A stretch of 64,000 nt of DNA from Stratiolaelaps scimitus (lineage: Eukaryota; Arthropoda; Arachnida; Mesostigmata; Laelapidae): positions 21,007,501-21,071,500 of the forward strand of contig JABWDB010000002.1 in the NCBI GenBank assembly GCA_019614645.1. The letters run 5' to 3'. Positions 34,305 through 46,200 of the stretch are shown in pieces. Position 1 is the first letter of the stretch; every line of letters starts with the position of its first letter. A program made the position numbers and the translations under genes. The notes under the pieces are model-generated. The model saw only the letters and a list, made by a program, of their open reading frames with translations, made no database searches and was not told the origin of the DNA.

Positions 34305-36180
34305 GCGCTATAGTTTTTAACTTAGCCATATATATATATATATATATAAGGCTGGGTATATATATATATATATAAGACTTACTCGAGATTACACTATATA
34401 ATGTCGTGGAACATTTTATTGAACTACGTAATCAGGTGAATCGATACGTATTTCATCGCCTAAGAGGTACGTATTGATATATCCATGAACTCCGAACAGT
34501 CACGGAATAAAAATGAAAAACACAACGAAACTGGTTCTTCGTACCGACGATGTGAGGTTCGACGATGGCGTACGTGTGTCCTAAGAGAACCCAAATGATT
34601 GCGACAGTCTTAAAAGTTGCCAGTGTTGCGCAAGTTTTCACTGCTTTATGAGGCTGGCCACGCGAACCTAAGAGCAATGTGATTAGGAAAGCGAGTATGA
34701 GCCAACATCCGATGAGCAGCAGGGACATTTGCTGGAATGGATGAAGCGGAGTCCAGGCAGTCTGGCATGAGTCCACCGACGCGTTGAACCAGTCATTGAA
34801 TGCTGTAAAGTAGATTGTTGCGCGCTCACCATTAACAGTAGTGACATGTCTATATAATCTCCGCTTGAGACAGTATTCGGCACTTTGCACAGAAGGCCAA
34901 GGGCAGGTTGGTTTCTTTTGTGGTAACGCACAAGCGAGACAAACAGGTGTATTTGGGTTGGAAGTTTGACGTGCTACACTTTTGCTACACGAAACTACAC
35001 TTTTGATAACGATGCACAACAGTATTGTATAACTGATAATTCCGAAGGCAACATCTATTCCTACCTGTTTGATAAACCGTTTGCAGTTGTCCCGCTTGAC
35101 ATTCGATTGGAGCACAGACCCCGATGAGCAGTTGGGCAACATCGAAGTCCACCTAAAATGCACATATCTGGATCGTGTTATTTGTTTAGCAAACTTCAAC
35201 GTGCCTCAACCACTAAGCATTCGAGCAGTATATAAGCTGTAGAATTGATAAGTTTACAACATATATAATAAAAATAATATCAGAATGATTCGATTGAACG
35301 ATTCGTTCATGATGATACGTGGAAATACGGATGCGAGCCGAAACGCAACTACAACCGCCGACAGCTTCTTGGGTCGTGGCGAACCATTTTGTAATCCAGC
35401 CTCTTTATATTTGTAGCGTTTTTCGTCTTGTTAGAACTTCTTCCTTTATTTTCACCTTCTGTACATTAATACAATACGTTAGAATTAATTATTCTGTAAG
35501 ACGTATCACAGACGCGAAGAATAAGAAGAACCTCATAACTGAACTAGAATCGCTGCTCCTTCGTGGATCGTTCCCTAATAACGCACACATATGTTATTGT
35601 ATAATTAGTTCTAGCTACTGATTTTGGGGGTGTATCACAGTACCTGATGTGTATAGGTGGCTTTACTTTTAATTAGGGATTCGTTTTTCGGCGTCAGTAG
35701 CATTGTACAGTAATGGCTATCACGCGTCGGACCCCCGAGACACTGGTCAAACGAGCCGAGGTCAGCGAGATTGCCCGACGCAAATCCCGACGGGAACTTC
35801 CCAGAGGCGTCCATCACTACTCACATTACGAGAATTCATACAGGTAAAGCATAAGCAAGAATTACAAATGCAATATCAAAATCGATCATATTGAAATAGA
35901 ACCAAGACAGCATTCTATTCTCTCTATCTAGTATACTATTATAGTTAATCAGCAAACCGATTGAACTACGTGGCTTGCGCCGCCCTCCTGTATTATTCAA
36001 GGTGGTATATTTATCGGGTAGAATTCATTCGATTGTCATACTGCAGGAAATTTAATGAATTTACTATGCGAAGAAAAACTTACTCCAAAATATGTTGTCA
36101 TGATCATTGAGAAGGCGCCGTCCACACGAAGTGCCTTGGACAGCCGGGTTACTTGCAATCGACTTCAGCATCAAATCCAT
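30219..36180 (-). CDS. NRF-6-like (nose resistant to fluoxetine) membrane acyltransferase
   Basis: Exons, 5' to 3': 36084-36180, 35644-35819, 35065-35152, 34545-34802, 33274-33423, 32291-32478, 32006-32085, 31585-31726, 31058-31373, and a last exon from 30219 to about 30504-30560. The first nine agree in phase. The extracellular NRF domain shows MDASGKFPSGF and LADLGSFDQCL, then CAPIEC and a VDSCQT end. The acyltransferase-3 part shows WVLLGHTY, SVEIFFCVTGILIA, YVRLTLPAL, NWWAIPTHINNF, LWYISADLQLF and, in the last exon, SRLTFSVYLTH. The protein has many membrane segments. Known family: worm NRF-6 affects lipid or drug transport through gut and epidermis; the substrate is unknown. Oddities: no signal peptide is visible after the first ATG at 36180, so a further 5' exon is likely. 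Exon 31058-31373 ends in phase 1 but the best-matching acceptors of the last exon need phase 2, so a tiny exon is missing or the gene is damaged. A tRNA-Asn gene lies in intron 33424-34544. Confidence 0.85.
32538..32662 (-). mobile_element. Diverged family A SINE-like copy
   Basis: The minus strand carries the box B-like GGTTCGGGTCCCGCTGCGC and part of the tRNA-like head (GCAAAAAGCCCCAGGCC). It lies in the NRF-6-like intron 32479-33273. Confidence 0.6.
32858..32952 (+). mobile_element. Family B retroposon with imperfect target-site duplication
   Basis: The core AAAAGCAGTTCTACCGTGGA runs into the hairpin GGCTGA-GAG-TCAGCC. It is flanked by AGTATTACTGACT (32845-32857) and AGTATTACTAACT (32953-32965), 12 of 13 matching, so probably an older insertion. 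It sits in an NRF-6-like intron. Confidence 0.7.
34122..34156 (+). repeat. Remnant of family B 3' end
   Basis: TTCGCTGAGCGTCAGCCCG resembles the family B hairpin and tail, with one mismatch at the base of the stem. Confidence 0.4.
34234..34307 (+). tRNA. tRNA-Asn (anticodon GTT)
   Basis: A full cloverleaf can be drawn. The acceptor stem is GCCTCCG with CGGGGGC (one T-G pair). The D-loop is box A-like (TGGCGCAATTGG), the anticodon stem is TTCGG/CCGAA with loop CTGTTAA (GTT at 34268-34270), and the T-arm is GGTGG-TTCAAGC-CCACC. No intron. A T-run at about 34314-34318 fits polymerase III termination. It lies inside an intron of the NRF-6-like gene, on the opposite strand. Confidence 0.95.
34332..34374. 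repeat. Two short (TA)n tracts next to the tRNA gene
   Basis: Two AT runs separated by AAGGCTGGG, lying 25-70 bases after the tRNA-Asn gene. Confidence 0.85.
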
Positions 36181-36745
36181 AATTGACAAATCGCGATTAC
36201 TGGTTGTGATTAATAAATGGTGTCGACGTCTTGTTCATTATCTAGTTGATATTTGACAATGATGTCGTCTTCTTGATAGAAATGAGAAGAGTGTGGATGG
36301 CCGACGAGCAGCTAGACTCGGTGAAATCAGTTTCAGACCTCGAAAGTCGTAGGCTCGGCAAAATCTCATTCGACGAAATCCAATCTTATTTTTGGTTTGT
36401 TCAGGACTGCTTGGTCGTCACCTTGACCACCCGTACGATAGAATATTTGTTCAGCTGGACGAGTTTGCCCAGGAGGCGTGACACGTCTCATACTCATTGG
36501 ATCTGTGAAAACCACAGTTTGATATCAGCGAGGAGAGCTATTTGTCACGTTGTCGATATTCGAAGATTACTCCCTCGGTAATGGCCTTATTCCAGCAACT
36601 GACTCCGTGGAGAACATTCTGTCCGGGGTTAGGATGGCGTTGTCCCTGAAGCTGCATATTGTGTCCTTGCTTCGATAGCTTGGCCACCCACGTGACTCTC
36701 GCTAGGCCGATGTCGAGGTTAAACCCGCTCGATAACATAACATAA

Positions 36746-36800
36746 CATTTGCGGTTTATTTCCGGAACTGCAATTTTACAATGCTTAAGTTCTCGATTAA
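36746..36800 (-). mobile_element. Family A fragment (3' part only)
   Basis: The plus strand reads GCGGTTTATTTCCGGAACTG then CAATTTTACAATGCTTAAG, matching the body of the family A copies without the tRNA-like head. Confidence 0.55.
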
Positions 36801-37473
36801 AAAAAAAGGGTAAAAGTAAGAGTGTATTATCACCAAATTGTTCATGCAATTACGATTTCACAATTATAATAGATTATTCTGTCAACAGATATTTACATTC
36901 ACTCAAATTATTTACAATTCACAATATTCAGGGTATCTAATTCACACAATTGACACGATAATTCACACAATTCACACGATATTCTGATAAACAGCGTTAA
37001 GACAAGGGTAATGCCGCATCTTCATGTGCTGCTGTTTTATACTACTTTTATGGAACAGACGAGAGTTCATGTGGTGTCGATGTTCAATTCAGCCTACACA
37101 TGGCTATACGTATGCCTTTCATATCTGTTACAATTTTACTTTAAGTTCTTATCTAACCTAGTTTGTCAAGGGAAAGATTCAAAGATAAACATGGATAGGT
37201 CACAATGAGCGTCTAATTACTGCGCCAACACACACGCACATATACAGACTTTGGTCTTGACCTCTGCATAGACCTTTTGAAAGCAGCATCCAAAGATATT
37301 GATTCACTCTGTTCTCATCGATTTTCGGGCACGTTACCCTGTCACCGCTTATTCTAAAACAATTCCCTATGGTACAATGACAGTAAGGTCATTTTGTCTA
37401 TATAATCATGCGATATCTCGCCTTGTCCCGAGAACGTCCTTCTGATAGATTTCCGTGGTATACGCCTGATCCT

Positions 37474-37542
37474 GAAGCAATACTAAAAGCAGTTGTACCG
37501 TGGACGTTAAATGTTGGCTGAGAGTCAGCCCGAAAACATAGG
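37474..37542 (+). mobile_element. Family B retroposon with perfect 13-bp target-site duplication
   Basis: Flanked by TACGCCTGATCCT at 37461-37473 and 37543-37555, a perfect match. The insert carries AAAAGCAGTTGTACCGTGGA and ends GGCTGA-GAG-TCAGCC-CGAAAAC. It is a 5'-truncated copy without the tRNA-like head. Confidence 0.85.
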
Positions 37543-38584
37543 TACGCCTGATCCTCAGCTTGCCACATCTAGTGGTCTGACAGTGAGTGAAGGCCAAGAT
37601 AGTTTGAGATGGAGTCCAGAGGTTTAAAATATCGTCGTTCCGTTTTAACTAGTCCGCATAGATCGTCTTTGTAAGCAATAAAATGTCGTCCACACTGGTC
37701 GAGCCCGTAGACAGCCCTATTTAGGTGCAGGTCTCTGTTGTTTCGGCTATTTTGCCTCGGTTCTCTCCGTAAGATGTGTTGGCAGATATTATTGAGTCGA
37801 ACGGCCAGAAACTCGGTTTCCTTACAATAACACTACGAGGCCCACAATATACTCAATCGTCGCGCTTACCGAAGCACTGTAGGGGATCGTGTCATGTGCG
37901 TCTCAGCTGAGAACCGGCGTGTTGACACGCTCTAGTGAAGTTGGCCGCCGCTAGCAACAACATCTGTGGGCGGCATTATCGTTCGGCGTGTCCGAGAAGA
38001 ATATCCAAGGAGTTTAAGTACTGAGAAGGACGCGTGTGTGTTAACTACGACTGCTAAATGTTTTGGCGCCATTGTAGGTCGCCTGCAAAGTGAGATATGA
38101 AATTTAAAATCCTTAATACAATTGTCGGTTTTCACACATCAAACGTCGACGTGATTCATTACCAGTAGTAAGTAGAAGTGACAATATATTATTGATTGAT
38201 TTGCACTGCTTCTTTTGGAAATATGATTATTCTTCGGCTTACATTTACATATTCATCAACAGCAGACCAGATTCGTAGGTGGACATCTGGCAAGCCTGTG
38301 AACATATTTTGCTTCCCTTGGAGAATCCTCGAAATGACGCATACTGGAATCTCTGCCGCAGACCGTGATCGAAAATATTCGACCGTTAGGGGCCTAGCGA
38401 ATAAGTGACACGTGCCTCGTGTGTTTGGCGTGACAACCCAGTCCCAAGCGCACTGCCTGGATACGGTACGAACACGGTTTTCGCGCGAATTCCACTTGCA
38501 TTGACGTCGAAATAATGGCAAACCCTCCCGTGTTGAATCTATTGCACAGATCACGGCCAAACAGACGGCAAGGAACGGGTTACG

Positions 38585-40220
38585 ATGTCTGTCCCAGTTC
38601 GGAAAAAGATCCGATTGGAGCGTGAGCGAGGTGAAGAGGCGGGAACAATACCTCCAAATGCCGAGCATCGAGAACATATTTCGCCAGAGGCTGGACCACG
38701 AACGTCGGCCACCGTTGAGAGAGAAATAGTATTTAACGAGTCAAGCTCGAACAGCGATCCCGGACGAGGCACCGACAGACTATACATTAAACAGGTTTGT
38801 ACTAAAATGCATCTCTTTCTCTACCTTTCACAACAACTAATAATCACAAACAGTGTTTGTTTACTATTCTATCGTGTACGTATTGTCAAGAACCGTTACA
38901 GTGTATAATGATAATAATAATAATAGTATAGTTGCGCATTTCCCCATCTGCTCTATTGTTGCTTATAATGTAATTAATGGACGTATGTTTTTTTTTATTA
39001 CTATGATTATTATTCTAGCAGAGTCTGATAAAGTCTGATTACTGGTGTGAATTCGTTATTTTGCGTTCGGTTTCTGCTTTCAGATCACAATGAAGGGATT
39101 TCGAACTTTCAAGAACACTACGATCACGTTTCATCAAGGCCTCAATCTAATAGGTGGGATATGTTTACGCTCACAATAGTGATGTATAAATACTATTATT
39201 ATTATGGTTATTATTATTATTACTATTATCATGAAGGGGACCATCAGACTATGTTGACGAATTCGGATCTGAACCAAAGAGAACACTTAAGCCGAGCTTT
39301 TGTTGACCAGATAAGGAACACTTTAGCCTTTAGCTCGTCCTGATTTGTATCGGCGCCTTTGCGCACGTCAACTAGAGAATATTTTTATATTTTAGATATT
39401 TTAAATATAATAGTATTTTAGATTTTTTTTTAAATAGTAGCCCTAATCATTGATTAGGAGAGCAAGTGAGTACATCGCAGTTCATTAGTATGCCAGCCCA
39501 TCTTTGTGTGACCTTTCTGACCCTCAATCGATTTACTGTGTAATTTCCAGCTGGTCAAAACGGCTCTGGGAAGAGTAGCATTCTCAAAGGTAAGAAAATA
39601 TATATATATCTATATGTTATAGAGCTTCTTAGGTACGAGTAAGGAAGAAAATAAGCAAAGGTGGCCCTGACAGGTCCTCATAGTTATACCTAAAAGGTGA
39701 AGAGCTGAGACCTGTCACATAGGGGAACAGCTGAAGATCAGCTCGAAAAACAATGATTAGGTGCCATAATCGAACGTCGTTATTTTTATTGAAAGGAGTG
39801 TCAACTTTTACTAAGCCCGTACTCGATTTTTAATATAATTGAAACACGGCAGTCGGTAGCAGCAGGACGCGTTTTAAAAACGAAGTCAGCAGAATTAAAT
39901 GGATTAATTAATATTTAACGAAAGTATCTATTTCGTCTTCATGTTTTGTCCTCCGTTGATCCCGGCCAACATCTACGTTGTTCACCAACTGATCCTTACA
40001 GCCGTGGAGCTTTGCTTGTCTGCAATGCACAATTCATTTAGGAAATCAGCTCTGTATAAAGCTGGCGTGCTGAAAACACCAGTTGTGTATCCCAATAAAC
40101 CGCAACCAGTGGTTATGCTAAAGGTATTTCTATGTTGAAATTCGATTAATGTTTATGACTGTGTCTTTCCAAAAAAAATTTAAATAAAAACATTATTATG
40201 TTTAGTTCGTTTTGGGGAAC

Positions 40221-40254
<34 letters not shown>

Positions 40255-43200
40255 CAATTAATTTGTCAAATAAGAAACAAACATAAGACTACGCTCTGCG
40301 ATTTTTTTGGCTTCAGATCATATTCGGCGATGAGCGAGCGCCACCACAAGGCCTTCCAGGATGTCCTGTGGTGGGAGAGCATCATATTTGTGTGGATGCA
40401 CACTTCACTAAAGGTTCGAGACGATTGAAGTGCAAGTTCAAATTCAATGGGAAACATGTTACATTCGACCGACTACACGAGTGTCTCCGCGTAATCGGCG
40501 TGACTACACAGACGATACAGTTCATTCGGCAGGATCAGGTGAGCCTGCTCTGATATCATTGAGACTCAGTCTAAGAGGTTCGTCTGCTCGTGGTACGGCA
40601 GATCTGCGACCGTTTTTCAGGTATGGAACCAGATAGAATTAGTTATCATTGATGCACTTACTCAGTCGCTATGTACCCTGCAGTGATTTCGTTGTTTGCT
40701 TCTTCGCTTGTCGTTCATTATCAGCCGTTCGCGTCAGATGAGTTTGAAAGTGCCACGCTGATGGAGCAGTTCGCTAGTCTACTTGAGCACGCCAGCCGGA
40801 GACACGTTCAAGTCTGGGTTCGGATCGTCCGGGAATCGATCCCTCAAGCGCTTGAGAAGGCGGCACGCGCTAGTGAAAGAGCGGAGACTATCCTGGTACA
40901 AGAACGCCTTGTTGAACTAGCTTCGATAGCAGTGTACAGTGATGGAATTGACTAGGGCGTTTTGTAGACCGATGCACGTCTTAGCCACGATACCTCAATG
41001 GTCTTCGCAGTGCAATGTCCACTTCTCAATTGATGGCAACATCTTTACTCTGTGTTTAATCGGTACCAATAAATGAGATAGCCCTTCTTCTAGTGACTAC
41101 GAGATTATGTCGACGAATCGGTACATTATTGCTATGGCTGCTAACCTGGTTTCGGGCGCTGGTTTTTTCTTGTAGAAGTTGCTTCAGGAAGCAAGTGCAA
41201 TTCGAACACGGTACTCAGCACTGAAGAAGAGAAAACGAAGGTTGGAGCTCAAGCTGAACGGTTATGACCTGGACGTGCTCAAGAATCGAATGGTTCAGCT
41301 TCAGAGCGATCTAACACAAGTCGCCGAATCATATTGGCAGGCCGTGGCCACTCTTGAAGAGTCCATAGAACAGCTCGAGGTGCTCTCTGTGAATAATTCT
41401 GTTATGACCTGTTAATATGTATTATGATTAGATTTTGATTGATATATTTCTCAACCTATGCATCTATACAAGTCTGAATGTGTTCCTGTGGTGTGTGTGT
41501 GTGTGCCTGTTGTGCCTGTAGTGGCTAAAGGGTCACCCTTGCGATTTCATTTATATAATCTGTGATCGACTTTCATATGAAGATCCCGACATGATATGCC
41601 TGTTCAGATCATTGGATTATCTCAAACGGCAGCCAAACCGTTATGACATCGGTTTGGATACTGTTGGAGCGAATGCAATTTCTTATGACAGGCATCGTTG
41701 CTGGTCAATTCGCGTTTGCTGGCCAACATCGCTATCATTTAGCGCAATATCTGCATTACTGTCTTTCAAATTGTCTAGCCAAGTTGAAAGACTCCGCGAT
41801 GATGTGTGTGTTTAGATAGGATATGATTTTGTGTTACTTATCAACTCAATTGCTCATCGATTTTATCGGAATTGACCTGTCGAATAAAGTCTTCGATCTG
41901 AACGAAATTTCAGAAGCTTCAGTGGGAATTCAACTCAGTTCAGCTGCTACACAACGACGAATGCGATTATCTTCAGGTGCAGTTGGTCAGGCAACTGCAA
42001 GATCAACTGAACGCGCTTAATTCTGCCTTGAGGGACAAGTTAGCCTACAGGAAGCAACTTGCAGCTGATGTGGCAGAGTGGCATCTGTTGGAGAATAGAA
42101 TTCGTATGTTCATAATGTTATCACACCATACTCTACTGACTGTTCTGTGCGATATTTATATACATAACAAGGTTACGCCTAACATTGCATTCTTGTTTGC
42201 TACTATTATTATTATCATTATTGTTGTAATATGAATCGTCTGATTCAATTGCTTGGTGTAGGCCCATTGGAAGTCCAGATCATCGATGCTGATCGCGAGC
42301 TACAAGGCGCCGAGTCGGAGGTCAGAGATCGCGAAGTAATCATCGCCAATCTGACTGCCAGAAAAAATGCTATCCTACGAGCGCTCACCAATAGGTTAGG
42401 TCAACACACCGTTGATCTGTGTCACTATTTTGCACCGAAGTCTAAGGAATATTTAGTCTCTCCACATGTTTTAATTTTCATTATGCTATTGTGTGCTTCT
42501 CTATATTTAAAGTTGCGCCCTTCTCTCTTTAGCGCATAAACGATTTGACAGGTTCGTCTTAATTATTCGAAATGCTAAAATGTGTCCAATATTTTCGCAA
42601 ACTACTCTTCAATCAATCATCAATTTGCTATCACCACTTTACACATATATATATATATATATACATATATTTCAATAATTGTAACGCAAACACAATATCT
42701 TCGAAAACACGATGATCTGCCTCTACCGATAGGAGTCCCGAGGAACGACTCGAGTCGGAAAAAACTGAAGAAGAGCGTTTGACCCGCGAAATTCATGCGT
42801 TGGAAGAACGAGTATCGGAACGCGAAGAGGAAACGAAGAATCTCAAGCTCGCCAGAGAGGCCAAGGCAGAAGAACTTGAGGTATAACAAAAACAAAAAAA
42901 GGCACAATGTACGTTTTCTCTTTAAATTGCTCTCAGTTTTTAAAGGAATTATTTTCTAAACAGTCTCAGAAAATATATATAAGGCGCCAATATGAAAAAT
43001 AATCGATGTTATTTATACAACTATTATTTTGCATAGCTTGATGAAAATGAGAAAAAAGTAGATTATATTGATCCAACGGGAACTAACTCTCCCTCTCACT
43101 CTGTAAATTTAACGAAATATATAAACTGAAGCGCAGAGAGAGAGAGAGAGAGAGTGGACGTTTGGCGTAACCTTGATTGTCTTTTTGAAATCGCTAGCGA

Positions 43201-46200
43201 GCGACCATTGAACTAACAACGATTCAGGAGCAACTTGAGAGATGCATATTGACAATGGGCGAAACGCGCCAGGGCCGCGACGAGCTGCTCGAGGAATATG
43301 AACGCATTGCGGCCGAGGGCATAAAACTCAGCCGTAACAGGTACCAAGCAATCTTCACGCGGCTTCGAAATTAATTTGATGCGGACTTGTTGATATGTGT
43401 ACACTTGAGGAACGCCGTTGATAAATGAGGTCGGTGAAATTGCAGGTTAATCCTAGGAGATGATGCTTGAACGTTCACAGCAATCCAGAATATGCAAGAC
43501 AATGCAAACAACAATGCGCTTCGATTATATAATACATGGTATGGTTGCGAATAGGGAACTTGATTTAAATTTTTTCCCTCAAAGCAGTAGCACACAAAAA
43601 TGAGCTAGGTGATCGTCTCACGCGAAGACGACTATCGAAGCAATCGTCAGCAAATAGTCCGAGGGCTAAAGAATCATGTGTACGTATTGCAGGACACCCC
43701 CAGCCCTTGAGGAAGCACGCGAGCAACTTGTTGTGGCAATGGGGCCTGCGGCCAGTGTGCACCTCCATATTGATTACATCCGTGGACACCTTTACTCTAA
43801 CAAGGATTCGGATCACTTTTGCCTTCCTATCTTGGACCTCATCGACGTGGAACCTATGTATCGACGTGCTGTGTGTGCCGCCGAAAGTCTGTGAGTCTGC
43901 CAGCGTGCTTTGCTCTCTAGTAAACAGCACACTAGTTTTGCACATAAAACAAATATACAGAGTATACAAGAAGAGGCGACATGACGCCGACCCAAGTAGC
44001 TTCTGCTGGATAGACAAACCAATTGTGGAAGCTTCCTAAAGGAGTTATCAACTAAGTGCCGGTTCAGCTCAGCTGATTCACAATAGTAAAAAGCTACCTT
44101 AGCTAAGTGGCGAAATAGTCAAACTAACGCTAATGGTAATCGATTTGTCTTGTGCATTTATTAGTCTGGCTTGCTGCCATTTGAAGGGCGATCGACTCTT
44201 CAGATCAATATACGTTCTATAGTAGACTAAATAACACGTGCTCATGTCACTATGTTGATTGAGCTGAACTTGGACTAATGGTTGGTGACACTGTGCCGGC
44301 AGAAGCTAAATGTCCTTAGAGTAACAAACACAAAGGGTAGGGCCCCGTTTTAACATTATAGTATACGTGTATTTTTGATGCTTGCTGCCGTCACGGCAGC
44401 GTACGCGCGTTTGTGGTTCCAGGAGCCGACGTAGCAGGCCGTTTGGTCAACATACTTGCGAATATGGATTTGGAGGAGACGGAAATTCGTCTGATCACAC
44501 TCGACGTCTATGATCACAAGCTGGCTGAAAAGTCCAGAGTGCCCCCTCCAGGAGCAAAACCGCTGGCGGATTATGTTCAGCTAACTGTGAGTGTTGATTA
44601 CTAATCAAAAGAAAAAGGCCAGCGCAAAGGCTTCCAAAACTATTACGTATACACTAGCTATCCAGCGTAGGAGGATGCTGGAGGGTGCTGCTTCCACTTC
44701 TGATGTGAGACCCTGAGCTCACAATCTTCGAAGGACGATTTCGTTGGCTTTTGTATGTTTGTTTTGAGTTAGCAGAACTTGTGTTCTGTCGTTGTGAATG
44801 GCGTGACGCGGAGGTGCCATTTTCCATTTCAAATCACGTTTGCTAGGAACGTGACAGCGTGTCGCAGTGCGAGACAAATAAAATGGGACAACCACATGGT
44901 TATTAATAACGCCCCTGGCTGCCAATAAATAGTTAGAGCCCTTTAATCAAATGCGGGCATGCCAGTCACATGTATTTTTGCGCAAAACTATTAATATATC
45001 AAGTGAACGGTGCACGTGGATGTAAACTAACTTCACTATGGTAATTCCACCCTTTGTCTACTGGCCTCTCAGAATCTGGAGGACTTCGGGGCCAAACGGC
45101 AGGACCAGATAAGGGAGATGATATCAGCTGAGTTGCGTCACTTTTTTGTGTTGGACTCCACTGTGTATGACGCAGAGAACATTGAAGAAGCTCTGCACAT
45201 TTTCGATCACAAACTAAACTCAAAGCTCACGTTTGTCAATATACACGGTGAGTGTCATAGACAAGGACGAGAAAAAAAATCTTGATTTTTGGTGCTCTGT
45301 TAAGTTCATCTGATTAATTGCGCGAGAAGAAACGACGTATTCGATCAAGCATATGCATGTCTTTTCGCATTTATTAAGTTTTGTGGATGGACGGATGGAT
45401 AATTGATTCCTACAACATTTACAGGAGACATCATAACACGACAGGGGATTATGGCTGGTTCTCATCCGCCATTCCACGACGTCATTACCGTTTACGAGCA
45501 ATTCTGTCACTGCAACAATGCTGAGCTTCAATATATAGATAGAGCAGCTCGCATGGAAGACTCTCGAAAGTGCATTTTTTCAAAGAAGTCCGCCGTGTCG
45601 ACGAACCTAGCTACACAAGAAAAGACCTTCGCTGAGCTAAGGTTTGTATGCACAATAGATTTGGAAGTCGTTTGAAAGCGCAAGCGGCATTCAGAGGACG
45701 TGGCCTTCTTCTGAAATAACGTTGCACTCCCTGACGCCACATGCGAGTTTCACATATAACATATATGCTCACGTGCGTACAGAGAATAGGACGAATCCAA
45801 CTATCTGAACGAATTGATCAGCAATATCAGAACGAATTATTACATATATTCCTATGAATGGAGCATGCCAGCTGCTCTAATGCTTTGATAAGGAGATATT
45901 GCCAGACCTCTTACGACGATCCATCCTATCCTAGTTTGTAAATATACTTAGTTAATTAGTGGTAGTTGTCATCGCTACCCCCTAAACACCTGGCCGTCTT
46001 TAGCTGTTACGATGATGTTAGGGAAGAGATAGACTCTCGGCAGAGGATGGTGGTTTTAGCAGGCAGAGGCGTTTTATCATTCACCTCAACCCCCCTTCCC
46101 TGGTTCCTTCCACTATCGCGGAGATCGTCTCTGGTGGTGTCTGTGCGTTTGAAGAAAATTTCCTCCTCTCAAAAAAAAACTTATGACGCTGTAGCTTTCA

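Larger units (their letters stand above)
36181..38584. other. Divergent intergenic region between NRF-6-like and SMC3-like genes
   Basis: About 2.4 kb that must hold the promoters of both divergent genes and any unseen 5' exons. No core promoter motif could be assigned. It contains a family A fragment at 36746-36800 and a family B element at 37474-37542. A long minus-strand open frame at 38189-38677 shows no family resemblance and overlaps the first SMC exon, so I treat it as chance. Confidence 0.5.

Noticed and set aside
36246..36581. Plus-strand open frame of 111 residues
   Set aside because: No family similarity or exon signals; it lies in the 5' region of the divergent gene pair.
38189..38677. 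Minus-strand open frame of 162 residues
   Set aside because: No family resemblance, no splice context, and it overlaps the first exon of the SMC3-like gene on the other strand. Likely chance.
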